Assembly: GCF_015712165.1 (NCBI RefSeq)
Contig: NZ_JADPZX010000001.1
Location: forward strand, 3,162,001-3,226,000
From: Streptomyces spinoverrucosus
Lineage (GTDB): Bacteria; Actinomycetota; Actinomycetes; Streptomycetales; Streptomycetaceae
Length of the DNA stretch: 64,000 nucleotides
Direction of reading: 5' to 3'
The translations under genes were made by a program, and so were the position numbers. Positions 1 through 7,755 of this stretch are shown piece by piece; positions within the stretch are counted from its first letter, which is position 1; every line of letters begins with the position of its first letter. The notes under the pieces were generated by a model that saw only the letters and a list, made by a program, of their open reading frames with translations, made no database searches and was not told the origin of the DNA.

Positions 1-44
1 CCTGGTGACACCACCCCCGGATCTGCCCTCCCTCAGGGGCACAC

Positions 45-86
45 GCCGATGGGGCGCACCCCCTGAAAAGGGTGCGCCCCATCGGC
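45..86 (-). terminator. Strong hairpin terminator after the small secreted protein gene
   Basis: A perfect 17-bp inverted repeat (45-61 with 70-86) closes an 8-nt loop. It lies 18 bp past the stop of the minus-strand secreted-protein gene. As a symmetric GC-rich hairpin it could also stop transcription arriving from the left. Confidence 0.85.
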
Positions 87-103
87 ACGTGCAAGGGTGT
101 GGC

Positions 104-460
104 TCAGGCCAGCGGGAGGCCGTTCACGCCGGTGCCGTGCGCGGGCACGCCCTGCACCGGCATCCCGCCGAGCAGTGTGGCGGCCGGGCCGGTGGGGCCC
201 TCGGCGAGCACCGACTCGGCGGCCGGCTGGGCGGCCCGCAGGCCCGCGCCGAGCGCGGTCTGGCCCTGGTGCAGCGCCTCGGCCGAACCCGGCACCGCCT
301 GGTTGAGGTTCTCCGCCGGCAGCGTCCGGGCGACCGTCTCCAGAGCCTGGCTGGTGTCGGGGAGAGCGGCCGGAGCGGCGCTCGCGACACCCGCACCGGC
401 GGCGGCGAAGGCGGCACCGAGGGCGGCGACACCGAGGGTCTTGGCAGCAGACTGCTTCAT
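104..460 (-). CDS. Small secreted alanine-rich protein
   Basis: A 118-aa protein with a classical Sec signal peptide: MKQSAAK n-region, an Ala/Gly-rich hydrophobic core at about 8-26, and a probable ASA cleavage site near residue 28. The mature part of about 90 residues is low-complexity, rich in Ala, Gly, Leu and Pro, and has no cysteines or enzyme motif. The ATG is chosen because AAGGA lies about 10 nt upstream in the transcript and the signal peptide starts there. Similar tiny exported proteins are widespread and uncharacterised in Streptomyces. It looks monocistronic, with a strong terminator just behind it. I do not recognise a function. Confidence 0.8.
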   Translation of the reverse strand: MKQSAAKTLGVAALGAAFAAAGAGVASAAPAALPDTSQALETVARTLPAENLNQAVPGSAEALHQGQTALGAGLRAAQPAAESVLAEGPTGPAATLLGGMPVQGVPAHGTGVNGLPLA

Positions 461-614
461 GGTGAATTGCGTCCTTGACTGACTTGAAATGGGATAACGG
501 GGATGACGTTCAGGGGAGGGAGCGGTTCAAGAACGTAAACACGCGAGGGCACCCTCCGCAAACATCGAAATGCGGACGGATTGTGAACGCCCGCCCGCAT
601 TCCCCGACCCCCGG

Positions 615-1790
615 TCAGCCCTCCGAAGTGGCAGAACCCCTGGTGGACGCGGTCTGCTGGAACAGCCATTCGGACTTCAGCTCGGCGTATCCGGGCTTGA
701 TCACGTCATTGATCATGCCCAGCCGTTCATCGAAAGGAATGAATGCTGACTTCATAGCATTGACTGAGAACCACTGCATGTCGTCGAGCGTGTAACCGAA
801 TGCCTCGACAAGGTGCTCGAATTCCCGGCTCATGCTGGTGTGGGACATCAGCCGGTTGTCGGTGTTCACGGTCGCCCGGAAGTGCAGCCGCCGCAGCAGG
901 CCGATCGGGTGCTCGGCGTAGGAGGAGGCGGCGCCGGTCTGGAGGTTGGAGCTGGGGCACAGCTCCAACGGGATGCGCTTGTCCCGGACGTAACTGGCGA
1001 GCCTGCCGAGCTTGACGGTGCCGTCCTCGGCGACCTCGATGTCGTCGATGATCCGCACCCCGTGCCCGAGCCGGTCGGCGCCGCACCACTGCAGGGCCTG
1101 CCAGATGGACGGCAGCCCGAAGGCCTCTCCGGCGTGGATGGTGAAGTGGTTGTTCTCGCGCTTGAGGTACTCGAAGGCGTCGAGGTGCCGGGTGGGGGGG
1201 TAGCCGGCCTCGGCACCGGCGATGTCGAAGCCGACGACGCCCAAGTCCCGGTACCGGTTGGCCAGTTCGGCGATCTCCAGGGCGCGGGCCGCGTGCCGCA
1301 TCGCGGTGAGCAGGGCGCCGACGCGGATGCGGTGGCCGTTCGCCCGGGCGATCCGCTCGCCTTCCCGGAAGCCCTCGTTGACGGCCTCGACGACCTCTTC
1401 GAGGGTGAGCCCGCCCTCCAGGTGCTGCTCGGGGGCGTAGCGCACCTCGGCGTAGACGACACCGTCCTCGGCGAGGTCCTCGGCGCACTCGGCGGCGACC
1501 CGGACGAGCGCGTCGCGGGTCTGCATGACGCCGACGGTGTGCGAGAAGGTCTCCAGATACCGCTCCAGCGAACCGGAGTCGGCGGCCTCGCGGAACCAGA
1601 GGCCGAGCTTGTCGGGGTCCGTGTCGGGAAGCTGGGAGTAGCCGGTCTCCCGGGCGAGGTCGACGACGGTGCCGGGGCGCAGGCCGCCGTCGAGGTGGTC
1701 GTGCAGCAGAACCTTGGGCGCCCGGCGGATCTGGTCCGAGCTCGGGGTGTGCCCCATCCGGTCGGTCTTCCGGTCATTCTGGCTCGTCAT
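615..1790 (-). CDS. add: Adenosine deaminase
   Basis: The 391-aa protein converts adenosine and deoxyadenosine to inosine and deoxyinosine in the cytoplasm. Family motifs are clear: the zinc-binding HDHLDGGL near residue 30, HAGEAFGL around residue 216, a CPSSNLQT segment, and NTDNRLM near residue 310, which supplies the late metal-binding Asp. Length is normal for actinobacterial Add. The ATG at 1790 has AGGAG 12 nt upstream; an internal ATG at codon 12 is an alternative that would keep the whole barrel. A perfect palindrome CTACGCGCGTAG ends 16 bp before the start codon, and the same site precedes the nucleoside transporter genes downstream, so I infer co-regulation with nucleoside uptake. 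Confidence 0.95.
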   Translation of the reverse strand: MTSQNDRKTDRMGHTPSSDQIRRAPKVLLHDHLDGGLRPGTVVDLARETGYSQLPDTDPDKLGLWFREAADSGSLERYLETFSHTVGVMQTRDALVRVAAECAEDLAEDGVVYAEVRYAPEQHLEGGLTLEEVVEAVNEGFREGERIARANGHRIRVGALLTAMRHAARALEIAELANRYRDLGVVGFDIAGAEAGYPPTRHLDAFEYLKRENNHFTIHAGEAFGLPSIWQALQWCGADRLGHGVRIIDDIEVAEDGTVKLGRLASYVRDKRIPLELCPSSNLQTGAASSYAEHPIGLLRRLHFRATVNTDNRLMSHTSMSREFEHLVEAFGYTLDDMQWFSVNAMKSAFIPFDERLGMINDVIKPGYAELKSEWLFQQTASTRGSATSEG

Positions 1791-1805
1791 TTTCGCACTC
1801 TAACT

Positions 1806-1819
1806 CCTACGCGCGTAGA
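1806..1819 (-). promoter_or_regulatory. Nucleoside-regulon operator upstream of add
   Basis: The palindrome CTACGCGCGTAG (1807-1818) sits in the leader immediately before add, and its edge touches the ribosome binding site. The same 12-bp core recurs at 15118-15129, and near-copies lie at 16364-16377 and 17879-17892, each before a nucleoside-transport gene. The repeated placement is seen directly; that it binds a repressor is inference, and no obvious regulator gene lies in the window. Confidence 0.7.
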
Positions 1820-1903
1820 TCGCCGGGTGTACGTTTCCGTCGATACGTAACGGTGACCGTGCGGACGGGTGGCGTACACCGGTGCTTCTGACACTGTTCT
1901 GTC

Positions 1904-2665
1904 ATGGCACAGCAAGCGACGCCGGTTCGCACGGCCCGGCTGGGACGGGCGCTCGGTCCGGAACCGACGGCGGTGAGCGCAGTGGTGCTGCTGCTCCCCG
2001 GCGGCGAGGAGGCCTCCGCGCGCAGACCCTCTCCCCTGCTCGCGGCCGCGTCGGTGCGGGGACTGGGGCGCCGTCTGGTACGCGCGGGGCGCGCGGAGGG
2101 GCTGGCCGCGCATGTCGTGCACTACCGCTACCGCGGGTGGAACGGCAGCGAGGCGCATCTGGCGCGGGACGCCGCCTGGGCGGCGGACGAGGCGGTGCGA
2201 CGGTACGGCGACGTCCCCGTCTGTCTGGCCGGGATCGACATGGGCGGGCGGGCGGCGCTGCACGCGGGTGGGCACGAGGCCGTCAACTCCGTGCTGGCGA
2301 TTGCGCCCTGGCTGCCGGAGGACGACATGGCGGCCTCACCCGAACCGGTGAAACAGTTGGTGGGGCGGCGGGTGTTGCTCGTGCACGGCACGAATGACGA
2401 GCGGACGGATCCTGAGCTGTCGTTTCGGTATGCGGCGCGGGTGAAGAAGGTCAACCGGGATGTGTGCCGGTTCGAAGTGCACTCGGATCGGCATGGGTTG
2501 CATCAGCATCGGGACGAAGTGCTGGCGCTGGCCGAGGACTTCGCGATGGGGGTGTTGTTCGGGCGGGGGTTCTCGCGGCCTGTCGAGGATGCGTTGGCCG
2601 CTCCGCCGCCGTTGGGGTTGCGGATGCCCTTGGCTGCGGGGTTTGGGCGGTCGCTGCGGCGGTAG
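1904..2665 (+). CDS. Alpha/beta-hydrolase-fold protein with Asp at the nucleophile position
   Basis: A 253-aa cytoplasmic protein of the dienelactone hydrolase-like alpha/beta-hydrolase type. After a beta strand (PVCLAG) the nucleophile elbow reads GIDMGG, with Asp where most members carry Ser or Cys. Later come VLLVHGTNDERTD, the usual acid-residue loop, and a His in SDRHGLH. An Asp nucleophile is known in haloalkane dehalogenases and epoxide hydrolases, but the rest is not clearly of those subfamilies, so substrate and even activity are open. The gene is divergent from add and ends 6 bp before the convergent LysR gene. The ATG has only a weak ribosome binding site. Confidence 0.75.
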   Translation: MAQQATPVRTARLGRALGPEPTAVSAVVLLLPGGEEASARRPSPLLAAASVRGLGRRLVRAGRAEGLAAHVVHYRYRGWNGSEAHLARDAAWAADEAVRRYGDVPVCLAGIDMGGRAALHAGGHEAVNSVLAIAPWLPEDDMAASPEPVKQLVGRRVLLVHGTNDERTDPELSFRYAARVKKVNRDVCRFEVHSDRHGLHQHRDEVLALAEDFAMGVLFGRGFSRPVEDALAAPPPLGLRMPLAAGFGRSLRR

Positions 2666-2671
2666 CGCCGG

Positions 2672-3634
2672 TCAGGCCGGGAGCAGGTTGCCCCTTCTGG
2701 AGAGCAGGAACTTCTTGAAGGCTGCCACCGGTGGGGTGTCCGGGTGGCCCTCCAGCCAGGCCACGCCGATTTCTCGTACCGCGCGTGGGGCCGTGACCGT
2801 CAGTTCCACCACGCCGGGGCGGGCCACCGCCGGGGGTGGGAGGAGGGCAACGCCCAGGCCCGCGGCTACCAGCCCTCGCAGGGTTTCCGCCTCCTCGCCC
2901 TCGAAGGCGATGCGCGGCTTGAAGCCGGCCTCCCGGCAGAGGGCGTCGGTGATGCGGCGGAGGCCGTAGCCGGGTTCCAGGGTGACGAAGGTTTCCTCGG
3001 CGGCCTCGGCGAGGCGGATGCGTTTGCGGCCTGCCAGGCGGTGGTCGGCCGGGACCACGAGGCGGAGCTTCTGCTCGTCGAGGCGGCGGGCCACCAGGTC
3101 GGGGGCGTCGGGGACGGGGGAGGTGAGGCAGAGGTCGAGTTCGCCGGCGCGGAGGCGTTCGATCATCGCCTCGCCGTAGTTCTGGACCAGGCTGAAGCGG
3201 ACCCTGGGGTGGTCGGCGCGGAAGGCGTGGAGGAGGCCGGGGACGGTCTCGGCGCCCATGGTGTGCAGGAAGCCGAACGCGACCTTGCCGGTGGTCGGGT
3301 CGGCATCGGCGCGTACCTCGTCCGCGGCCCGCTCGATCTCGGCGAGGGCACGTTCCACGGAGGCGAGGAAGGTGCGGCCGGCGGTGGTGAGGGAGACGGT
3401 GCGGCCGCGGCGGGCGAACAGGTCGACGCCGAGGTCCTCTTCGAGGCGGACCATGGCGCGGGAGAGGGTGGACTGGGGGACGTTCATCTCCTGCGCGGCC
3501 CTGGTGACGTGCTCGGTGCGGGCGACGCCGGCGAAGTACGTGAGGCGGGGGGCGAGGAGGGTGACGATGTCTTGAGTGTCTTCTGTGTCACTGCTTGGTG
3601 ACAGTCGAGGCTGTGAGCTTTGCTGATGCGCCAT
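2672..3634 (-). CDS. LysR-family transcriptional regulator
   Basis: A 320-aa LysR-type regulator. The N-terminal winged helix (about residues 30-90) has the family signature VTRAAQEMNVPQSTLSRAMVRLEEDLGVDLFARRGR, broken here as positions: helix-turn-helix about 40-60. A periplasmic-binding-protein-like effector domain follows, with FGFLHTMG and GLGVALLP. I chose the ATG at 3634; an in-frame ATG nine codons upstream (3661) is possible. It is divergent from an MFS exporter whose E. coli relative YnfM is also paired with a LysR gene (YnfL), so control of that exporter is likely. The effector is unknown. Confidence 0.9.
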   Translation of the reverse strand: MAHQQSSQPRLSPSSDTEDTQDIVTLLAPRLTYFAGVARTEHVTRAAQEMNVPQSTLSRAMVRLEEDLGVDLFARRGRTVSLTTAGRTFLASVERALAEIERAADEVRADADPTTGKVAFGFLHTMGAETVPGLLHAFRADHPRVRFSLVQNYGEAMIERLRAGELDLCLTSPVPDAPDLVARRLDEQKLRLVVPADHRLAGRKRIRLAEAAEETFVTLEPGYGLRRITDALCREAGFKPRIAFEGEEAETLRGLVAAGLGVALLPPPAVARPGVVELTVTAPRAVREIGVAWLEGHPDTPPVAAFKKFLLSRRGNLLPA

Positions 3635-3651
3635 GGGAACGATTATGGCGA

Positions 3652-3666
3652 TTCCATGCATTGGAC
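3652..3666. promoter_or_regulatory. Imperfect palindrome in the LysR/MFS divergent region
   Basis: ATGCAT (3656-3661) is flanked by CC and TGG in the 63-bp gap between the divergent LysR and MFS genes. LysR proteins bind interrupted dyads in such gaps, so this is a candidate operator. The symmetry is short and offset by one base. Confidence 0.35.
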
Positions 3667-3697
3667 GGATGAGCGGGAGCGTACGTAGCTTCGAGGC

Positions 3698-4972
3698 ATG
3701 ACTCCCGCCAGTACCGGGGCGTCCACCGTCGTGGGCGCCACCTCCGCAGTCCCTGTCGTCGACTCCCGAATGGCCCCGGGCGGCCCCGGCTACCGCCGGA
3801 TGAGCTTCGCCCTCTTCCTCGCCGGTGTCGCGACCTTCGCGCTTCTGTACTCCACCCAGGCCCTACTGCCCCTGATCTCGGGCGAGTTCGGAGTGACGGC
3901 GAGCGAAGCGAGCTGGACGGTGGCGGCCTCGACCGGCGGCCTGGCTCTCTTCGTCCTGCCGATGAGCGCGCTGTCGGAGCGGTTCGGACGCCGTACGGTC
4001 ATGACGGCGTCGCTGGCGGTCGCGGTGGCGGTCGGGCTGCTGGTCCCCTTCACGCCGAACCTGACCGCCCTGGTCGTGCTGCGCGCCGTCCAGGGCGCGG
4101 CGCTGGCCGGGCTTCCGGCGTCGGCGACGGCGTATCTGGCCGAGGAGGTCCGCCCGAAGGCGCTGATCACGGCGATCGGCCTGTTCGTCGCGGGCAACAG
4201 CGTCGGCGGCATGAGCGGCCGTGTCATCACCGGGTGGGTCGCGCAGGAGTGGGGCTGGCGGGCCGCCCTCGGTGTGATCGGCGTGATCGCGGTGGGGTGC
4301 GCGGTGGCCTTCCGCCTGCTGCTCCCGGCGCCGCGGCACTTCAAGCCGGGCTCCCTGCGCCCGCGCGTACTGGCCCGCACGGTCCGCGACCACCTCGCCA
4401 ACCCGCTGCTGTGCCGCCTGTACGCGATCGGCGCGCTGTTCATGACGGTCTTCGGCGGCGTGTACACGGTGATCGGCTACCGCCTGACGGAGGCGCCGTT
4501 CTCGCTCCCCCAGGGCATCATCGGCTCGATCTTCCTGATCTACCTGGTCGGCACGGTGTCGGCGTCGACGGCCGGACGCCTGGTGGGCCGCCTGGGCCGC
4601 CGAGGCGCCCTGTACGCGGCGGGCGCGACGACGGCGGCCGGTCTGCTGCTGTCGCTGGCGGGCTCGCTCCCGTTCGTCCTGCTCGGCCTGGTCCTGATCA
4701 CCGGCGGCTTCTTCGCGGGCCACGCGGTGGCGTCCTCGGCGGTCAGCAAGACGGCCGTCCACGGCCGCGCCCAGGCCGCCGCGCTGTACCAGTCCGCCTA
4801 CTACGTCGGCTCCAGCGCGGGCAGCACGGTCGGCGCGATCGCCTTCCACGCGGGCGGCTGGACCGGCACGGTCGGCGTCGGCCTGCTGGCGGTCCTCGGC
4901 GTCGTGACGATCACGGTGTTCGGCACCCGGGCGGCCCGCCTGCAGCGCGAGCGTCTGACGACGGCGGCCTGA
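3698..4972 (+). CDS. MFS transporter, YnfM-like
   Basis: A 424-aa inner-membrane transporter with 12 predicted hydrophobic helices starting at FALFLAGVATFALLY (about residue 28). It carries the MFS loop-2 signature as LSERFGRRTVM (about residue 90) and a long intracellular segment near residue 215. The YnfM/bicyclomycin-type MFS group mostly exports small molecules by proton antiport; the substrate is unknown. GAGG lies just before the ATG. It is divergent from a LysR gene, its probable regulator. The first 30 residues are Ser/Thr/Val-rich, and the true start could be the internal ATG near codon 27. Confidence 0.9.
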   Translation: MTPASTGASTVVGATSAVPVVDSRMAPGGPGYRRMSFALFLAGVATFALLYSTQALLPLISGEFGVTASEASWTVAASTGGLALFVLPMSALSERFGRRTVMTASLAVAVAVGLLVPFTPNLTALVVLRAVQGAALAGLPASATAYLAEEVRPKALITAIGLFVAGNSVGGMSGRVITGWVAQEWGWRAALGVIGVIAVGCAVAFRLLLPAPRHFKPGSLRPRVLARTVRDHLANPLLCRLYAIGALFMTVFGGVYTVIGYRLTEAPFSLPQGIIGSIFLIYLVGTVSASTAGRLVGRLGRRGALYAAGATTAAGLLLSLAGSLPFVLLGLVLITGGFFAGHAVASSAVSKTAVHGRAQAAALYQSAYYVGSSAGSTVGAIAFHAGGWTGTVGVGLLAVLGVVTITVFGTRAARLQRERLTTAA

Positions 4973-5010
4973 GCTCGCGTCGGCCTTGCATTCCCCCTGG
5001 TCGGGGCCGG

Positions 5011-5033
5011 TTGTCAGTGGCCGCGGATAGCCT
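5011..5033 (+). promoter_or_regulatory. PafBC/RecA-NDp-type DNA-damage promoter before the clamp paralogue
   Basis: TTGTCAGTGG (5011-5020), 7 nt, then TAGCCT (5028-5033). This matches the RecA-independent damage promoter described in mycobacteria (TTGTCRGTGG, spacer of about 8, TAnnnT), which is activated by the PafBC regulator. It lies 41 bp before the ATG of the beta-clamp paralogue and recurs almost identically before the next gene. Confidence 0.75.
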
Positions 5034-5073
5034 CCGCGATCACTGACGACTGCGCCTGGCAGGGGGATTTTTG

Positions 5074-6216
5074 ATGGCCCACCGGATTGACTTCCGCATC
5101 GAACGCGGTGCCTTCGCCGAGGCGGTCGGCTGGGCGGGGCGCGCACTGCCCTCCCGTACGCCCGTACCGGTGCTGGGCGGCCTGCTGCTGGCGGCGGGCG
5201 CGGGGCGCCTCACGGTCTGCGGGTTCGACTTCGAGGCGGCGGCGCGCATGGAGGTGGACGCCGAGACGGGGGCGGCCGGAGAGGTGCTGGTACCGGGACG
5301 ACGGCTGCTGGACATCTGCCGGGTGCTGCCGGACGGGCCGGTGAGCTGTGCCCTGGAGGGGACGCGGTTCACGGTGGAGGCGGGCGGCACCGAGTTCGGG
5401 TTGTCGACGCTGCCGCGCGAGGAGTACCCAGCGCTGCCGCCCCAGCCTGCGGCGTACGGCACGGTGGACGCCGACGTCTTCGCGGCCGCCGTCGGCCAGG
5501 TGGCCGTGGCGGCCGGGCGGGACGAGACGCTGCCGGTGCTGACCGGCGTACAACTGCGCCTGGACGGCGACTCGATGACGCTGGCGGCCTCGGACCGGTA
5601 CCGGTATGCCGTACGGCAGGTGGGGTGGAAGCCGGAGGGAGAAGCGGGCGGTGTGGAGGCGCTGGTGCCCGCGCGGCGGCTGCTCGATGCCGCGCGCTCG
5701 CTGGGGCGGTGCGGGGTGGTGCGGATCGGGCTGGACGCCGGGGGCGGGCTGGTCGGCTTCGAGGGCGGGGGCATGCGCAGCGTCGTGCGGTTGCTGGACG
5801 GGCGGCTGCCGGCGTACGGGGCGCTGTTCGACGTGGCGGGGGCGGCGGTCGCCGAGGTGGAGTGCGGGGCGCTGGCGGAGGCGGTGCGGCGGGTGGCCGT
5901 GGTGGCGGAGGCGAGCAGTCCGGTGCGAATGGACTTCTCGGCCGACGGGTCGGTGCTGCTGCGTGCCGGGTACGGGGACGACGTGGCGGCGCAGCGGCTG
6001 CCGGCCTCGCTGAGCGGCGCGGCGGAGGTCACCGTGGCCTTCAACCCGGCGTATCTGCTGGACGCGCTGAACTCCTTCGAGGCGCCCCGGCTGCGACTGG
6101 AGCTGCTGGGCACGGGGCAGCGGGCGCTGCTGAGCGCGCTCGACGGCGAGGGCGGCGAGGGCGGCGGGCCGGTGCGACACCGGCATCTGCTCATGTCCGT
6201 GCGACAGCTGGTCTGA
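5074..6216 (+). CDS. DNA polymerase III beta subunit (sliding clamp) paralogue
   Basis: A 380-aa protein with the three-domain clamp layout of DnaN. Seen: PSRTPVPVLGGLLL near residue 28, ASDRYRYAVRQ around 175 and FNPAYLLDAL near 325, ending in RHRHLLMSVRQLV, where housekeeping clamps end in a YLLMPVR-like motif. The N-terminal region matches the clamp pattern, but the sequence is more Ala/Gly-rich than expected for the essential DnaN, which normally lies beside dnaA, so this is a second clamp. ATG 5074 follows AGGGGG at 5061-5066; a TTG directly before it is less likely. The damage-type promoter suggests a clamp made during DNA repair. Confidence 0.85.
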   Translation: MAHRIDFRIERGAFAEAVGWAGRALPSRTPVPVLGGLLLAAGAGRLTVCGFDFEAAARMEVDAETGAAGEVLVPGRRLLDICRVLPDGPVSCALEGTRFTVEAGGTEFGLSTLPREEYPALPPQPAAYGTVDADVFAAAVGQVAVAAGRDETLPVLTGVQLRLDGDSMTLAASDRYRYAVRQVGWKPEGEAGGVEALVPARRLLDAARSLGRCGVVRIGLDAGGGLVGFEGGGMRSVVRLLDGRLPAYGALFDVAGAAVAEVECGALAEAVRRVAVVAEASSPVRMDFSADGSVLLRAGYGDDVAAQRLPASLSGAAEVTVAFNPAYLLDALNSFEAPRLRLELLGTGQRALLSALDGEGGEGGGPVRHRHLLMSVRQLV

Positions 6217-6255
6217 GAAGCCCTCTACCTGCGCTTTCATTCGCTCCGGGGGCCA

Positions 6256-6278
6256 TTGTCAGTGGGCTGCGGTAGCTT
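6256..6278 (+). promoter_or_regulatory. PafBC/RecA-NDp-type DNA-damage promoter before the sigma factor
   Basis: TTGTCAGTGG (6256-6265), 7 nt, TAGCTT (6273-6278): the same element and spacing as at 5011-5033. In Mycobacterium tuberculosis the SigG gene is known to have a RecA-independent damage promoter of this kind, and the gene here is SigG-like. Confidence 0.75.
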
Positions 6279-6338
6279 CCGAAGTGTTGGGCGTGACGAG
6301 GCGCACCAACGGGATACGGCCACAGGGGTGGGTGGACG

Positions 6339-7358
6339 ATGAGCGACGGCACGGCGACTACGACAACGGACCTCGACATCAGGCTGGAGAAACACCGCGT
6401 CGAACTGACCGGGTACTGCTACCGCATGCTCGGCTCGTCCTTCGAGGCCGAGGACGCGGTGCAGGACACGATGGTGCGGGCCTGGCGGAGCTACGACAAG
6501 TTCGAGGGGCGTTCCAGTCTCAGGTCGTGGCTGTACCGGATCGCGACGAACGTGTGCCTGGACATGCTGACGGCGGGCAACAAGCGGGCCAGGCCCATGG
6601 ACCTGACGGAGTCGACTCCGCTGGCCCAGGCGGCGCTCTCGCCCCGCCCGGACAACACCTGGCTGGAGCCGATGCCGGACAGCCGCGTGCTGCCCACGAC
6701 CGACGATCCGGCGGAGGCCGCGGTCGCCAAGGAGTCGGTGCGGCTCGCCTTTATGGCCACCCTTCAGCAACTGCCGCCCAAGCAGCGGGCGGTGCTGATC
6801 CTGCGCGAGGTGCTGGCCTGGAAGGCGAGCGAGGTCGCCGAGCTGCTGGGCACGACGGTCGCGTCGGTGAACAGCGCGCTGCAGCGGGCGCGGGCGACTC
6901 TCGCCGAGCAGCAGCAGCCGGGCGCCGAGGCCGCCGTCTCCGACCCGCTGGACGAGGAGCAGCAAAAGCTTCTGGAGCGGTACGTCGCGGCCTTCGAGGG
7001 CTATGACATGACGGCGCTGACCGCGCTGCTGCACGAGGACGCCGTGATGACGATGCCGCCGTTCGACCTGTGGCTGCACGGGCCGGCCGACATCACCGGC
7101 TTCATGACCACCCTTGGCTCCGCCTGCGCCGGCTCCCGGCTGCGGCCGGTGGAGGTCAATGGACTGCCGGGGTTCGCGCACTACAAGCCGGACCCGGAGT
7201 CGGGCGGCTTCACCGCGTGGGCCGTGCAGGTGCTGGAGATCTCAGACAACCGGATCACCGGGTTCCACTGCTTCCTCGACACCAAGCGCTGGTTCCCGCT
7301 GTTCGGGCTGCCTCTCCACCTCGAAGCGGAGGCCGACCAGGTCGAGGAGGGCGTGTAG
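6339..7358 (+). CDS. sigG: SigG-like ECF sigma factor with SnoaL-like C-terminal domain
   Basis: A 339-aa sigma factor. Region 2 is residues 14-80 (LTGYCYRMLGS, EDAVQDTMVRAWR, FEGRSSLRSWLYRIATNVCLD). Region 4 is about 135-195 (LQQLPPKQRAVLILREVLAW, ASEVAELLGTTVASVNSALQRAR). A C-terminal NTF2/SnoaL-like domain fills about 205-330 (ERYVAAFEGYDMTALTALLHEDAV). This matches the mycobacterial SigG group, where the SnoaL domain replaces a separate anti-sigma factor. The upstream promoter is damage-type. Its 3' end overlaps the convergent STAS gene by 117 nt. The gene symbol is by family resemblance. Confidence 0.88.
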   Translation: MSDGTATTTTDLDIRLEKHRVELTGYCYRMLGSSFEAEDAVQDTMVRAWRSYDKFEGRSSLRSWLYRIATNVCLDMLTAGNKRARPMDLTESTPLAQAALSPRPDNTWLEPMPDSRVLPTTDDPAEAAVAKESVRLAFMATLQQLPPKQRAVLILREVLAWKASEVAELLGTTVASVNSALQRARATLAEQQQPGAEAAVSDPLDEEQQKLLERYVAAFEGYDMTALTALLHEDAVMTMPPFDLWLHGPADITGFMTTLGSACAGSRLRPVEVNGLPGFAHYKPDPESGGFTAWAVQVLEISDNRITGFHCFLDTKRWFPLFGLPLHLEAEADQVEEGV

Positions 7359-7628
7359 GGCCGGGTCGGGATCGCGGAGACGGATGCCGCCCCCGGCCCG
7401 TTTGGCCGTCAGTGCCAGTCGGGCCAGTAGGTCGACAGCCGCGAGACCCGGTGGTCCGAGGCCTCCGACGTCGCATACGACCACTGGGGCCCCTGTGGCC
7501 TCCAGCAACGCCCGCACCTCATCACAGAGCCCTGTCACCTCATCCCGGGTGACGGGGCCGGCCAGCACGATTTCGGCGGGGGGCATCGTATCCACGTCCG
7601 GTAGACCGGTGCGGGTCTCATAAGTCAT
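7242..7628 (-). CDS. STAS-domain (anti-anti-sigma-like) protein
   Basis: A 128-aa protein whose residues about 20-105 form a STAS domain: a strand EIVLAGPVT, then helix, strand APVVVCDVGGLGPPGLAAVD at the position of the phosphorylatable loop, and helix RLALTAKRAGGGIRLRDP. The loop has Gly and Pro rather than the usual DSSG, so the phospho-acceptor Ser is absent. STAS proteins normally bind anti-sigma or kinase partners; none is adjacent. The start MTYETRTGLP at 7628 is chosen since the longer upstream frame is low-quality. The last 39 codons run antisense to the end of the sigma factor gene, so the C-terminus is unusual. Confidence 0.75.
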   Translation of the reverse strand: MTYETRTGLPDVDTMPPAEIVLAGPVTRDEVTGLCDEVRALLEATGAPVVVCDVGGLGPPGLAAVDLLARLALTAKRAGGGIRLRDPDPALHALLDLVGLRFEVERQPEQREPALGVEEAVEPGDPVV

Positions 7629-7755
7629 CGCGGGTGGGGCGGCCGCGAGGATCACATTGACCTGGGTGAGGGGTGCCCCAGAGGGTTGGGTGTATGCCCC
7701 ATGGATCAGCTCCGCCTGCGATGTCCGGTGTGTGTCTCCTCGACGAGGGGGCGTC

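Noticed and set aside
5..478. Plus-strand open frames at the left edge
   Set aside because: They run over the terminator hairpin and are opposite a gene with a good signal peptide and ribosome binding site.
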